Assembly (NCBI GenBank): GCA_030412945.1
Contig: JAUHJS010000003.1
Span: 1,507-65,506, forward strand
Origin: Shiella aurantiaca
GTDB taxonomy: Bacteria > Bacteroidota > Bacteroidia > Cytophagales > Cyclobacteriaceae
DNA: 64,000 nucleotides
Reading direction: 5' to 3'
Shown: piece after piece, positions 41,802-51,675 of the stretch
How positions within the stretch are numbered: the first letter of the stretch is position 1
Layout: each line of letters opens with the position of its first letter
Made by a program: the position numbers and the translations under genes
The notes under the pieces: model-generated
Seen by the model: only the letters and a program-made list of their open reading frames with translations
Databases searched by the model: none
Told to the model about the DNA's origin: nothing

Positions 41802-44198
41802 ATGATACGTAACTATTTTAAAGTGGCCATGCGCAACATCATGCGCCAAAAATTCTATTCAGGACTAAATATTATGGGTTTGAGCATAGGCATAGCGGCC
41901 TGTTTGCTCATCGTGCTCTACCTACGTTTCGAGCTAAGCTACGATACCTTCCACACCGATATCGACCGCATCTATCAGGTGGATTTGCATGGAAAAATAG
42001 CCGGACAGGAAATTTTTACCGCCACTACCTGCTCTCCCATGGCGCAGGCCTTGGAAAATGAAGTGCCGGAGGTGGAAATGGCCACGCGCCTGCTGTCCGA
42101 CAATGGCTATGTGATGCGCTATGGCGAGCGTGCTTTTACGGAGAATAGTATCATGTATGCCGATTCGAATTTCTTTCGGTTTTTCAGTTTTCCTTTGCTG
42201 GAGGGCGATGCCGCCAACGCCTTGCGCGAGCCACGTAGCTTAGTGATGACGGAGGAAATGGCGCAAAAGTATTTTGGTAGTGAACCTGCGGTAGGCAAAA
42301 CCATACAAATGGACGAAAGCTATACCGTAACGGGTGTAGTAGCCAATGTGCCCAAAAATTCCCATTTTCGTTTCGATTTTCTGATTTCCAGTGCCTCTTT
42401 GCCGCTTATGAGCAATGGAATCTGGCTGAACAATAACTTGTACACGTATCTTAAGCTGCGTCCTAATACAGGAATAGAGGCTTTTCCCACGCACTTTGCT
42501 GGCTTTGTGAGTAAGTATATAGGGCCTGAAGTTGAGCAGTTTATGGGCATTACTTTGGCCAAGTTTGAAGAGCAGGGAGGAGAATTTGGCTATTACCTCA
42601 CCCCCATGAAAGACATCCACCTGAGCAGTACTACCCGCGATCAATTTGAAGAAGGTGGTAACCTTAGCTATCTCTATATTTTTGGTGCTATTGCCGGATT
42701 TATAATTTTGATTGCCTGCATCAATTTCATGAACCTAAGCACGGCCAAATCGGCTGGAAGAGCTAAGGAAGTAGGGCTTCGCAAAACGCTTGGCTCGTAC
42801 CGTTCGCATTTGATTTTACAATTCCTGACCGAATCCTTGATTTATACTTTTACGGCTACGCTGTTGGCTTACTTGATGGTATGGCAGGCTTTGCCCGGCT
42901 TTAATTATATTTCGGGAAAAGAGCTCAGCGCGGCTTTCTTGCTGGAGCCCAGCTTTTTAGCTATCAGTCTTTTGTTGATTGTATTAGTAGGCGTGCTGGC
43001 AGGAAGCTATCCGGCCTTTTACCTTACTTCTTTTCAAGTATCGGAGGTGCTGAAAGGCAAGGTGCGCGATGGCATGAAAGGAGGCGCTATCCGCAGTACC
43101 TTGGTGGTGGTACAGTTTGGGATTTCTATCTTTCTCATCATCTGTACCGGTGTAATTTATAGCCAGTTGCAGTTTTTTCAGAACCGCAACATGGGCCTTG
43201 ACAAAAACCAAGTAATCGTAGTGCAAAACACAGGGTATTTGGAAGCTAATCGGGATGCCTTCCGAGAGGCATTGGAACAAAAAAGTGCCGTGGTGGCCGC
43301 CAGTTATACCACCAATGTGGTGCCAGGGGTAAATAATACCACCATTTTCCGCACGCCCGGTTCCACCACCGACCATATAAGCGGACGCTATTATGCAGAT
43401 TATGCGCATCAGGAAGCCTTAGGATTTGAATTGGTGGATGGTAGGTATTTTTCCAAAGAAATGGCCTCCGATTCACTGGCAGGTGTTATTAATGAAGCTG
43501 CTGCACGGGAGTTTGGCTATGCCAAAGCGGTAGGAGAGGAGTTTATTGATTTTGATGGCAATGGACAGGAAAGGCGCATCCGCATCATCGGGGTAATTAA
43601 GGATTTCAATTTTGAGTCGATGAAAACCGAGGTGCGTCCGCTTATTATTCAGTTGGGCACAACGGCCAACCAAATGCTGGTGCGCTACCAAGGGGAGCCA
43701 CAGCAGGCGCTGGCCTCCATAGAGCAAACTTGGAAGGAAATTGCTCCCAATCAACCCTTTGATTACCAATTTCTTGATCAAAGTTTTGATGCCCTCTTTC
43801 GCTCCGAGCAGCGCATGGGATATGTGTTTACGGTATTTACGGGCTTGGCAATTTTTATTGCCTGTTTGGGCCTAGTAGGGCTGTCAGCTTTTACGGCTGA
43901 AAAGCGCACTAAAGAGATAGGCGTTCGTAAAGTAATGGGTGCCAGCAATACCTCGGTGCTGGTGATGCTCAATCGGGAATTTACCCGCTTGGTGCTAATC
44001 GCTTTTGTGATTTCCGTACCTTTTGCCTGGTGGGTAATGGATCAATGGCTTGCCGATTTTGCCTTCCGCATTTCCATGAACGTGTGGATTTTTGTAGGGG
44101 CGGGTGTATTTACCTTTTTAGTTGCCTTGCTCACGGTGAGTTGGCAATCGTACAAAGCGGCTGTATCCAATCCGGTGAAAGCACTCAAGTACGAATAA
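41802..44198 (+). CDS. FtsX/MacB-type permease 4
   Basis: The 798-residue permease starts MIRNYFKVAMRNIMRQKFYSG and resembles permease 1 most closely (both have FELSYDTFH/DELSYDTFH, SEVLKGKVR/VEVLKGKVR and a final NPVKALKYE). The first helix is at about 20-42, the first coupling loop reads STAKSAGRAKEVGLRKTLGS, and the last module has EKRTKEIGVRKVMGAS. I see neither the paired dyads nor the sigma-54-like element upstream, unlike the other unit-leading permeases. A TTG at 41778 in frame is less likely than the ATG. It heads the second half of the permease system. Confidence 0.92.
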   Translation: MIRNYFKVAMRNIMRQKFYSGLNIMGLSIGIAACLLIVLYLRFELSYDTFHTDIDRIYQVDLHGKIAGQEIFTATTCSPMAQALENEVPEVEMATRLLSDNGYVMRYGERAFTENSIMYADSNFFRFFSFPLLEGDAANALREPRSLVMTEEMAQKYFGSEPAVGKTIQMDESYTVTGVVANVPKNSHFRFDFLISSASLPLMSNGIWLNNNLYTYLKLRPNTGIEAFPTHFAGFVSKYIGPEVEQFMGITLAKFEEQGGEFGYYLTPMKDIHLSSTTRDQFEEGGNLSYLYIFGAIAGFIILIACINFMNLSTAKSAGRAKEVGLRKTLGSYRSHLILQFLTESLIYTFTATLLAYLMVWQALPGFNYISGKELSAAFLLEPSFLAISLLLIVLVGVLAGSYPAFYLTSFQVSEVLKGKVRDGMKGGAIRSTLVVVQFGISIFLIICTGVIYSQLQFFQNRNMGLDKNQVIVVQNTGYLEANRDAFREALEQKSAVVAASYTTNVVPGVNNTTIFRTPGSTTDHISGRYYADYAHQEALGFELVDGRYFSKEMASDSLAGVINEAAAREFGYAKAVGEEFIDFDGNGQERRIRIIGVIKDFNFESMKTEVRPLIIQLGTTANQMLVRYQGEPQQALASIEQTWKEIAPNQPFDYQFLDQSFDALFRSEQRMGYVFTVFTGLAIFIACLGLVGLSAFTAEKRTKEIGVRKVMGASNTSVLVMLNREFTRLVLIAFVISVPFAWWVMDQWLADFAFRISMNVWIFVGAGVFTFLVALLTVSWQSYKAAVSNPVKALKYE

Positions 44199-44222
44199 AT
44201 AAGCTCATTGAGATTTGAATGG

Positions 44223-44260
44223 CTGTCCGCCCGTGTACAATTCTGTTCGCTGGCGGACAG
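44223..44260 (+). promoter_or_regulatory. Paired activator dyads that also form a terminator-like stem
   Basis: The sites are TGTCCG-CCCG-TGTACA (44224-44239) and TGTTCG-CTGG-CGGACA (44244-44259), 20 bases apart. The arms CTGTCCGCC and GGCGGACAG form nine perfect pairs, and TTTTATTTT follows. It lies 25 bases after the stop codon of permease 4 and 53 bases before the promoter of permease 5. Confidence 0.85.
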
Positions 44261-44312
44261 TTTTATTTTCTGGATATTTTGCAAATTACTGATAATCAAA
44301 TTTTTATAATTT

Positions 44313-44329
44313 TGGCACGTCTATTGGCT
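44313..44329 (+). promoter_or_regulatory. Sigma-54-like promoter of permeases 5-7
   Basis: The sequence reads TGGCAC-GTCTA-TTGGCT, with a full match to the -24 half. The -12 half has TTGG with GC one base later than consensus. The transcript would begin near 44338, about 44 bases before the ATG at 44382. Confidence 0.75.
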
Positions 44330-44381
44330 ATGCCCGCATGGTCAAAAACTCAAAATTTTACTTTAATCAAATCGGTATCCC

Positions 44382-46748
44382 ATGCTTCAGAACTACCTAA
44401 AAATCGCCATCAGGAACCTCTTCAAGCACAAGGCCTATTCGGCCATCAACATTGTGGGCTTGGGCCTAGGCCTAGCCAGTAGCTTGTTTATTTACTTATG
44501 GATTTTGGACGAAACGTCTATCAATCAGTTTCATGCCAATAAAGACCGGATTTATCAGGTCTTTACCAATATGGGCAATAGTGGTACTATCATGACTTGG
44601 GGCACTTCGCCAGGTCCGCTGGCCGATTTGATTCGTGATGAGGTACCTGAGGTGGAACTAGCCACCCGAGTAACCAACCGCTCCACACTTTTCAGTGTGG
44701 GCGATACGCATCTAATGGGCAAAGGTGCTTTGGCTGATACGTCTTTCTTTAAGATTTTCAGCTTTCCGCTGCTAGAAGGCGATGCACAAAACCCTATTCC
44801 CGGACTTACAGGGCTGGCCTTAAGCGAGAGCTTTGCCCAGCGCTTGTTTCCCGAGGGCGATGCCATGGGCAAGATGATCCGCGTGAGCCGTCAGTACGAC
44901 CTGATGGTTACCTCTATTTATAAAGACATACCTTCGGCTTCCACCCTACAATATGAATTTATTATGCCATTTGCCATTCAGATCAAAGAGGATGGAGATA
45001 ATTTCAATTGGAGCAATTTTAACTTTACCACCTATTACTTGGTAAATACGGCTGCTAAAAGTGAAAATGTAGCGCAGAAAATCAATGAGGCTTTGGTGAA
45101 GGTAATGCCGGAAGTAGCTGAAGAAGACGGCTCAGTTCCCGATTTATTTTACGGACAGCTTTTCAGTGAAAACTACCTTAACGGACATTTTGAGAATGGC
45201 CGCCCGGATGGTGGTCGCATTCTGTATGTGCAGATTTTCATCCTTATCGGAATATTTATTTTGGTGCTGGCCTGCATCAATTTTATGAACTTAAGTACTG
45301 CCCGCAGTGCTATGCGCGCCAAAGAGGTGGGTGTGAGGAAAAGTATAGGTGCTAACCGAAGTTCTTTAGTAGGCCAGTTTTTAGGGGAATCTTTTCTCAT
45401 TACTGCCTTAGCCATGGGCTTGGCCTTAGTGGCTGTGCAGAATCTTTTGCCGCTATTCAATACCGTGATGCAAAAGCAAATCAGCCTTCCCTGGACGAGC
45501 GTATCTTTTGTCATTGGTCTGCTCAGTATTGTACTTGTTACCGCCCTGCTGGCGGGAAGCTATCCGGCCATGATTCTTTCCGGATTCAAGCCTCTGGAAG
45601 TACTAAAAGGTAGTATGCTAAACAATATGAAGGGGGTAAACCTGCGCAGGGCCTTGGTGGTATTCCAGTTTGCACTTTCCGGTGTTTTGTTATTGGGTAT
45701 GGGCATCGTGTACAAACAAATGAATTATATCAATTCCAAGCATTTGGGCTATGAGAAAGATCAGGTGCTGGTATTTAGCGGCACAGGCCCACTAAATCGC
45801 AGCTATGTGCAAGTGAAACATGATTTGGAAAACCTACCCGAGATAGAAGTGATTTCTCGTGCCAATACCAACTTGATGCCGGTGGAGAATAGCACCAGCT
45901 CGGTGTCGTGGCAGGGTAAGCCCGACAATGAGAGTATGTACTTCCGTGCGGTGGTGGCCGATAACGATTTTATAGAGGCCGCAGGATTTACCCTGATTGA
46001 AGGGCGCGGATTTAATACCCAGCAAAATGATACGGGACAGTTTGTGATTACCCGTTCTATGGCCAAAATAATGAATAAGGAAAACGTAATTGGCGAACCG
46101 ATTTCCCTTTGGGGCCAGGAAGGTACAGTGGTGGGCGTGATTGAAGATTTTCATAGCCGTTCTATGCAAGAAAGTATTGATCCGATTGTGATTATGAATC
46201 AGCCCAACTGGGTAGGTACTTACTTTGTACGCTTTAAAGGGGAAAATACTGCAGCCATGCTGGCGGGTTTGGAAGAGGTGTACAAGAAATACGAAAGCGA
46301 AGTGCCTTTGCGCTATCAGTTTTTGGATGATGAATTTGGTCGCCTATATAAATCCGAGAGTACCTTAAGTACACTCAGCATAGTGTTCACCGGAATGGCG
46401 GTATTCATTTCTTGCCTCGGTCTGTTTGGCTTAGCCTCTTTTATGGCTGAGCGCAAGACCCGCGAAATTGGTATTCGTAAAGTATTGGGCGCTTCGGTGG
46501 CTCAGATTATCCTTCTGCTGTGCAAAGATTTTGTTTTATTGGTAGTAGTAGCTTTTGCCGTAGCTGCTCCGGTGGCGTATTTCGCAGGAGCCGGATTTCT
46601 AGAAAAATACGCCTATCGTACCGAGCTCTCCGCATGGCTATTTGTGGCTTCGGGTGTGCTGATGGTACTAATCGCTTTACTTACCGTGAGCATACAGTCC
46701 TACCGAGCGGCTTCGGCTGATCCAGTAAAAGCCATCAAATCGGAATAG
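44382..46748 (+). CDS. FtsX/MacB-type permease 5
   Basis: The 788-residue permease has the first helix INIVGLGLGLASSLFIYLWI, the coupling loop STARSAMRAKEVGVRKSIGA and the C-terminal module with ERKTREIGIRKVLGAS. It starts a transcription unit with permeases 6 and 7 (gaps of 52 and 4 bases). A paired-dyad element and sigma-54-like promoter lie upstream. Substrate unknown. Its periplasmic domains are diverged from those of permeases 1 and 4, while the coupling loops are conserved, consistent with a shared ATPase and different outer partners. Confidence 0.92.
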   Translation: MLQNYLKIAIRNLFKHKAYSAINIVGLGLGLASSLFIYLWILDETSINQFHANKDRIYQVFTNMGNSGTIMTWGTSPGPLADLIRDEVPEVELATRVTNRSTLFSVGDTHLMGKGALADTSFFKIFSFPLLEGDAQNPIPGLTGLALSESFAQRLFPEGDAMGKMIRVSRQYDLMVTSIYKDIPSASTLQYEFIMPFAIQIKEDGDNFNWSNFNFTTYYLVNTAAKSENVAQKINEALVKVMPEVAEEDGSVPDLFYGQLFSENYLNGHFENGRPDGGRILYVQIFILIGIFILVLACINFMNLSTARSAMRAKEVGVRKSIGANRSSLVGQFLGESFLITALAMGLALVAVQNLLPLFNTVMQKQISLPWTSVSFVIGLLSIVLVTALLAGSYPAMILSGFKPLEVLKGSMLNNMKGVNLRRALVVFQFALSGVLLLGMGIVYKQMNYINSKHLGYEKDQVLVFSGTGPLNRSYVQVKHDLENLPEIEVISRANTNLMPVENSTSSVSWQGKPDNESMYFRAVVADNDFIEAAGFTLIEGRGFNTQQNDTGQFVITRSMAKIMNKENVIGEPISLWGQEGTVVGVIEDFHSRSMQESIDPIVIMNQPNWVGTYFVRFKGENTAAMLAGLEEVYKKYESEVPLRYQFLDDEFGRLYKSESTLSTLSIVFTGMAVFISCLGLFGLASFMAERKTREIGIRKVLGASVAQIILLLCKDFVLLVVVAFAVAAPVAYFAGAGFLEKYAYRTELSAWLFVASGVLMVLIALLTVSIQSYRAASADPVKAIKSE

Positions 46749-46800
46749 ATGTAGTATAATAATCCATTTTAATAGGTCATTAACTCAACAATACACAGGT

Positions 46801-49185
46801 ATGATTAAGAATATTTTCCTTTCCGCATGGCGGAAACTTACTAAAAACAAAACCACTACTATAGTAAATATAATTGGGCTTACGCTAGGCATTGCCGTTA
46901 CTATGGTGATTTACACTATGGTGCAGTTTGCCTTAGGCTACGATAAATTTCAAAAAAACTATGACGGCATTTACCGTGTAGTGCACCAAGGCGAAAGCAA
47001 CGGGCAAGTAACTTTCGGTTATAGTGTGCCAGGGCCTTACTATGAGGCTCTCAAGTCCGATATGGAGGGACTTTACCAAGAAGCCGTAATGATTTCAGAA
47101 AGCTATCAAAACCGCCTCTCTTTAGAAGATGAAGGCCGCAACAAAGTTTTCAATGAAGAAACCGGGGTGTACTTTGTCACTGATAATTATTTTGATGTTT
47201 TTACCCATCCCATACTTTCAGGAGAGGCACGCCTTATGGAACCCAACACAGGTTTGATTAGTAAATCGTGGGCAGAGAAATTCTTTGCCGGAGGTGATGC
47301 CGTAGGCAAAACAGTAAACATGAATGACCGCAACGTCCTTATCACCGGATTGGTAGATGACCCTAAGCCCAATTCCGATTTCCCTTTCAACCTTATTGTT
47401 TCTTACGAAACTATCCGTAAAGAAAAAGAAGATGGGGGCTGGGGCAGTGTGTACAGCGGAGATCAAATCTATCTCTTGCTCGATAAGCCGACTGAAAACC
47501 AAGCGGCTATCGAAGAGCGTTTTACTGCCTTCGTTACTAAGCATTATGATGAAGAAACGGCTCGCACTTATAAGCCTTTCTTGCAGCCATTGGCTACCAT
47601 CCATTCCGATGAGCGCTTTGAAGGCTATAGCTATAATACCACGCCCAAGGCTATGATTTATGCATTTGTAGCCATTGCGATTTTTATGATTATTACCGCG
47701 TGTATTAATTTTATCAATCTTACTACGGCACTTGCCCTTAAGCGCACCAAAGAAGTGGGCGTTCGGAAAATCATGGGTGGAAGCAAAGCGCACATTGCCA
47801 GTATTTTCTGGGGCGAAACGGCTCTGATTACCATTATCTCGGTTTTTCTTTCCCTCATAGTAGCCGATGCTTTCATCGAGTTTCTCAATACCAATTTCGA
47901 TCAGCAATTGGGCTTGTTACAAATGGGGCTTGGTAAGTTTAGCCTATTCCTATTAAGCTTAACAGCCATCATTGTATTAGTAGCCGCCACCTATCCTTCA
48001 TGGGTGCTTACGCGCATTTCTCCGGTTTTGTCTATCCAAAATTTTTATACCAATAAAGCCTCCGGCAGCTTCAAAGTAAGAAAGGGATTAGTGTTTGTTC
48101 AATTCCTTATTGCTCAGTTCTTTATCGTGGCTACTTTGGTATTGCTCAAGCAGATGAACTACCTGCAAAACATGGACATGGGCTTTGTGCGTGAAGGGAT
48201 TCTAAACGTGAGTCCAACCTCTCCTTATATTGAAAAATTGGATGTGCTGAAAGAGGAAATCAAGCAGCTAGAAGGGGTGGAAAATGTAACACTTACCTAT
48301 ACCAATCCGGCTTCCGGAAATGTATCTGCCACGGGCTTTAACTTGGCCGGAAAGGATGATGAACAATTTGTAACCCAAATAAAACTGGCCGATAATGATT
48401 TTCTGAACACCTATGGGATAAAGCTTTTGGCAGGGGAAAATATCAATGTATCTGATACCATCACGCAAGTATTGGTGAATGAAAAACTAACTAAGCAATT
48501 GGGCTTTGAGGAGCCACGCGATATTGTGGGACAATCTATCCGAATTTGGAGCAGAGAAGTGCCCGTGGTTGGCGTGGTAGAAGATTTTAACACCACTTCT
48601 GCCCGCAATGAAATAGCACCAACCACCATTTTTTCTAACAAAGGCCATTATCGTATGCTCAGCATTCGAGTGAGTAGCCAAAACCTAACAGCCACTACCA
48701 ATAAGATTATAGATGTAGTAAAGGCTCATGTGCCTCAAGAGGAGTTCCGCCATCAGTATTTGGAAGAAGAAATCAACCAGTTTTACCGTGGCGAACAGAA
48801 TATGGCCAAGATGATTTCCATTTTTGCCGCTATAGTAGTGTTTATTGGCTGCTTGGGCTTGTACGGCTTGGTCACTTTTATGGTGAATGTGAAGGTAAAA
48901 GAAGTAGGCATACGCAAAGTGCTAGGTGCTTCGGTGCAGCAGATTGTGATGTTGTTTACCAAAGAGTACGGAGTTATTATTCTCATGGCCTTTGTTGTAG
49001 CGGCTCCTCTGGCGGGCTTCCTTATGGGCAAATGGATGGATAACTATGCCAATAAAACTACCATAGGACCAGAGGTATATCTTGCTGCTTTGGTGTCCAT
49101 TGGGGTATTGGCGGCTATCACGGTGGGTTGGAAATCTGTACGTGCTGCTATGGCCAATCCGGTTGATTCTCTAAAATCAGAATAA
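46801..49185 (+). CDS. FtsX/MacB-type permease 6 (most diverged)
   Basis: The 794-residue permease starts MIKNIFLSAWRKLTKNKT. It is the most diverged of the seven: the first coupling loop reads TTALALKRTKEVGVRKIMGG, and the segment that reads AGSYPAFYLTSF in the others is AATYPSWVLTRI. The last module has VNVKVKEVGIRKVLGAS. Length and topology are kept. It is the middle gene of the permease 5-6-7 operon. The pairing with permease 7 at four bases suggests the two may form a heterodimer, as LolC and LolE do; this is inference. Confidence 0.92.
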   Translation: MIKNIFLSAWRKLTKNKTTTIVNIIGLTLGIAVTMVIYTMVQFALGYDKFQKNYDGIYRVVHQGESNGQVTFGYSVPGPYYEALKSDMEGLYQEAVMISESYQNRLSLEDEGRNKVFNEETGVYFVTDNYFDVFTHPILSGEARLMEPNTGLISKSWAEKFFAGGDAVGKTVNMNDRNVLITGLVDDPKPNSDFPFNLIVSYETIRKEKEDGGWGSVYSGDQIYLLLDKPTENQAAIEERFTAFVTKHYDEETARTYKPFLQPLATIHSDERFEGYSYNTTPKAMIYAFVAIAIFMIITACINFINLTTALALKRTKEVGVRKIMGGSKAHIASIFWGETALITIISVFLSLIVADAFIEFLNTNFDQQLGLLQMGLGKFSLFLLSLTAIIVLVAATYPSWVLTRISPVLSIQNFYTNKASGSFKVRKGLVFVQFLIAQFFIVATLVLLKQMNYLQNMDMGFVREGILNVSPTSPYIEKLDVLKEEIKQLEGVENVTLTYTNPASGNVSATGFNLAGKDDEQFVTQIKLADNDFLNTYGIKLLAGENINVSDTITQVLVNEKLTKQLGFEEPRDIVGQSIRIWSREVPVVGVVEDFNTTSARNEIAPTTIFSNKGHYRMLSIRVSSQNLTATTNKIIDVVKAHVPQEEFRHQYLEEEINQFYRGEQNMAKMISIFAAIVVFIGCLGLYGLVTFMVNVKVKEVGIRKVLGASVQQIVMLFTKEYGVIILMAFVVAAPLAGFLMGKWMDNYANKTTIGPEVYLAALVSIGVLAAITVGWKSVRAAMANPVDSLKSE

Positions 49186-49189
49186 GACT

Positions 49190-51553
49190 ATGCTAAAAAA
49201 TTATATAAAAGTAGCGCTGCGCCAGCTTTGGAAGCAGCGCTTTTATTCCCTCATCAATATTTTCGGCCTAGCTACCGGTATGACGGTCTGCTTGCTCATC
49301 GGTTTTTATGTGGCCGATGAGTTGAGTTACGATCGTTTTCATAAAAAGGCGGAGAGAATACATCGGGTACTCACTTTTGCCAAGGTAGGCGAATCGGAGT
49401 TTAATGGGCCAATCTCTAGCCCTGCTTTGATGAAAGATGTAGTGGCGGAGCTTCCCGATATCGAAGCAGCCACGCGTTTGGATTTCCGCACGGATCAAAT
49501 CATTCAAGTGGGTGATAAATCCGTGACCGAGCCCAAGGTGGTGGCCGTAGATACGGGCTTTTTTAGCATCTTCGATTATAAGTTGATTCAAGGGAATCCG
49601 AAAACGGCCTTGGCAGAACCTTTTACGGCTGTGCTAACACCCGAAAGCGCCCAGCGTTTGTTTGGTACCGAAGAGGTGCTGAACCGTACCTTTAGCATGA
49701 ATGATAAAGAATATAAAGTAACGGGAATTATAGAGGCTGCTCCGGCCAATGCCCATTTCCATTATGGGATTTTATATTCTTTTTCTTCTTCTTATAAAGA
49801 GGCCATTACCAATTGGGGGAGCTTGAATGTGTATACCTATTTCTTGCTTAAAGAGGGAACCCAAGTAGCCGAATTTGATAAAAAGCTGAACGGGCTTTTC
49901 CCTAAATATTTTGAAGATTACGAGTCTTTCATCAAGCTGGAAGCCAGCTGGTCTATGGCGATGCAGCCTATGACCGATATTCACCTGAAGTCGCACTATA
50001 TGGGCGAAATTGAACCCGGTGGCGATATCCGCTATGTCTATATTTTCCTAAGTGTGGCCTTGTTTATTGTGGTATTGGCTTGTATCAATTTTATGAATCT
50101 TGCTACCGCCCGTTCGGCTCATAGAGCCAAAGAAATGGGAGTGAGGAAAGTGATGGGCTCTATGCGTCAGGCCCTGATTGGGCAGTTTCTCACCGAAGCA
50201 ATTCTACTAAGCTCCATTGCGGTGGTGTTGTCCATAGGCATGGTAGAGCTGGCCAAAGGTTATTTCAATGAAGTGAGTGGTAAGTTGTTGACCATGAATA
50301 TATTGGATAGTCCACTTAATCTGATGTTTATCTTGAGCTTTGCCTTATTAGTAGGCTTGGCCGCAGGAAGTTATCCAGCCTTTTACCTTACTTCGTTTCA
50401 ACCGATACAAGTGCTGAAAGGAACTTTTAAGGCGGGCAAGGGAAGTGCTACTTTTCGGAATGGCTTGGTGGTGTTCCAATTTGTGATTTCCATAGGCCTG
50501 ATTGTGTGTACGCTGATGGTAAATAACCAGTTGCAGTATATGAGCCATAAGAAGCTAGGCATGGATAAGGAGAACGTGTTGGTCGTAGCCAATCTGGATA
50601 AATTAAAAGAAAATAAGGCATCTTTTCTGGAGCGCCTAAAGGGCGAGCGTACGGTGGTTTCGGCTACCCATGCCGAGGCCAGCGCCTTTTCGAACTATGA
50701 CGGAACGTATTTTGCCTTGCCCGAGGATGAAGACAACGGACAGATATTTAACTTCACGCAGGTAGGTAATGATTATATCCAAACCTTGGGTATTGAAATG
50801 AAGGAAGGGCGTGCATTTACGGAGCAATTTGTAGATACCGCCAGTGCCATTTTAAATGAATCAGCTGTAAAGCGCCTAGGCATGGAAGACCCTGTGGGTA
50901 AGAAAATCCTGATTAATGGCGATCGATACCTAACAGTGGTAGGGGTAATGAAAGATTATCACTTCCAAAGTTTGCATAGTCCTATCTTGCCATTGGTGCT
51001 AGAAAAAGGAAATGTAACCAGCCAAGCCTTGGTTCGTATTCAGGCGGGTGATTATTCTGAAAGCATAGCCGCCATTGAAAACCTTTGGAATGAATACGCC
51101 CCCGGCATTCCCTTTCATTACACTTTTGTAGATCAAGAGTTTGAAAAATTATTTCAGTCAGAGCAGAAATTAGGGCGCTTGTTTATCGGTTTCATTTCCT
51201 TTGCCATTTTTATTGCGTGTTTGGGGGTGTTTGCCTTATCCGCCTATACAGCCGAACAGCGAACCAAAGAAATAGGTGTGCGCAAAGTATTGGGTGCTTC
51301 CGAAATGAATTTGCTGCTGCTGCTGACCAAAGATTTTACCAAACTAGTCATACTGGCTTTATTGATAGCCAGTCCATTAGCTTATTTGGCTATCAATCAT
51401 TGGCTCAATGATTTTGCCTATCGGGTAAGCATACAGCCGAGCGTGTTTGTGTTGGCTGCGGGCATCGCTGTATCCTTAGCCCTGCTTACGGTATTGTTTC
51501 AATCTTTGAAAGCCGCCAAAGCTAATCCTGTAAAAAGCCTGAAATCGGAATAA
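49190..51553 (+). CDS. FtsX/MacB-type permease 7
   Basis: The 787-residue permease starts MLKNYIKVALRQLWKQRFYS. It has the coupling loop ATARSAHRAKEMGVRKVMGS, the segment AGSYPAFYLTSFQPIQVLKG and the last module EQRTKEIGVRKVLGAS. It begins four bases after permease 6 and probably is translated with it. It is the last permease of the system. The dyad element for the small 87-residue gene begins 22 bases after its stop codon. Confidence 0.92.
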   Translation: MLKNYIKVALRQLWKQRFYSLINIFGLATGMTVCLLIGFYVADELSYDRFHKKAERIHRVLTFAKVGESEFNGPISSPALMKDVVAELPDIEAATRLDFRTDQIIQVGDKSVTEPKVVAVDTGFFSIFDYKLIQGNPKTALAEPFTAVLTPESAQRLFGTEEVLNRTFSMNDKEYKVTGIIEAAPANAHFHYGILYSFSSSYKEAITNWGSLNVYTYFLLKEGTQVAEFDKKLNGLFPKYFEDYESFIKLEASWSMAMQPMTDIHLKSHYMGEIEPGGDIRYVYIFLSVALFIVVLACINFMNLATARSAHRAKEMGVRKVMGSMRQALIGQFLTEAILLSSIAVVLSIGMVELAKGYFNEVSGKLLTMNILDSPLNLMFILSFALLVGLAAGSYPAFYLTSFQPIQVLKGTFKAGKGSATFRNGLVVFQFVISIGLIVCTLMVNNQLQYMSHKKLGMDKENVLVVANLDKLKENKASFLERLKGERTVVSATHAEASAFSNYDGTYFALPEDEDNGQIFNFTQVGNDYIQTLGIEMKEGRAFTEQFVDTASAILNESAVKRLGMEDPVGKKILINGDRYLTVVGVMKDYHFQSLHSPILPLVLEKGNVTSQALVRIQAGDYSESIAAIENLWNEYAPGIPFHYTFVDQEFEKLFQSEQKLGRLFIGFISFAIFIACLGVFALSAYTAEQRTKEIGVRKVLGASEMNLLLLLTKDFTKLVILALLIASPLAYLAINHWLNDFAYRVSIQPSVFVLAAGIAVSLALLTVLFQSLKAAKANPVKSLKSE

Positions 51554-51574
51554 GAATATAGAACCTTTTCTGGA

Positions 51575-51612
51575 CTGTCCGCCCTTGTACGAAAGTGTAC
51601 GAAGGCGGACAG
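51575..51612 (+). promoter_or_regulatory. Paired activator dyads that also form a terminator-like stem
   Basis: The sites are TGTCCG-CCCT-TGTACG (51576-51591) and TGTACG-AAGG-CGGACA (51596-51611), 20 bases apart. The arms CTGTCCGCC and GGCGGACAG form nine perfect pairs, and TTTTGTTTTT follows. The distance to the promoter element is 64 bases, one helical turn more than in the other copies. Confidence 0.83.
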
Positions 51613-51675
51613 TTTTGTTTTTGGTTTGGTCTAATAAAGCCCTTTTTTGATTCTTTTAAGCTGTTTTTTGTAGTT

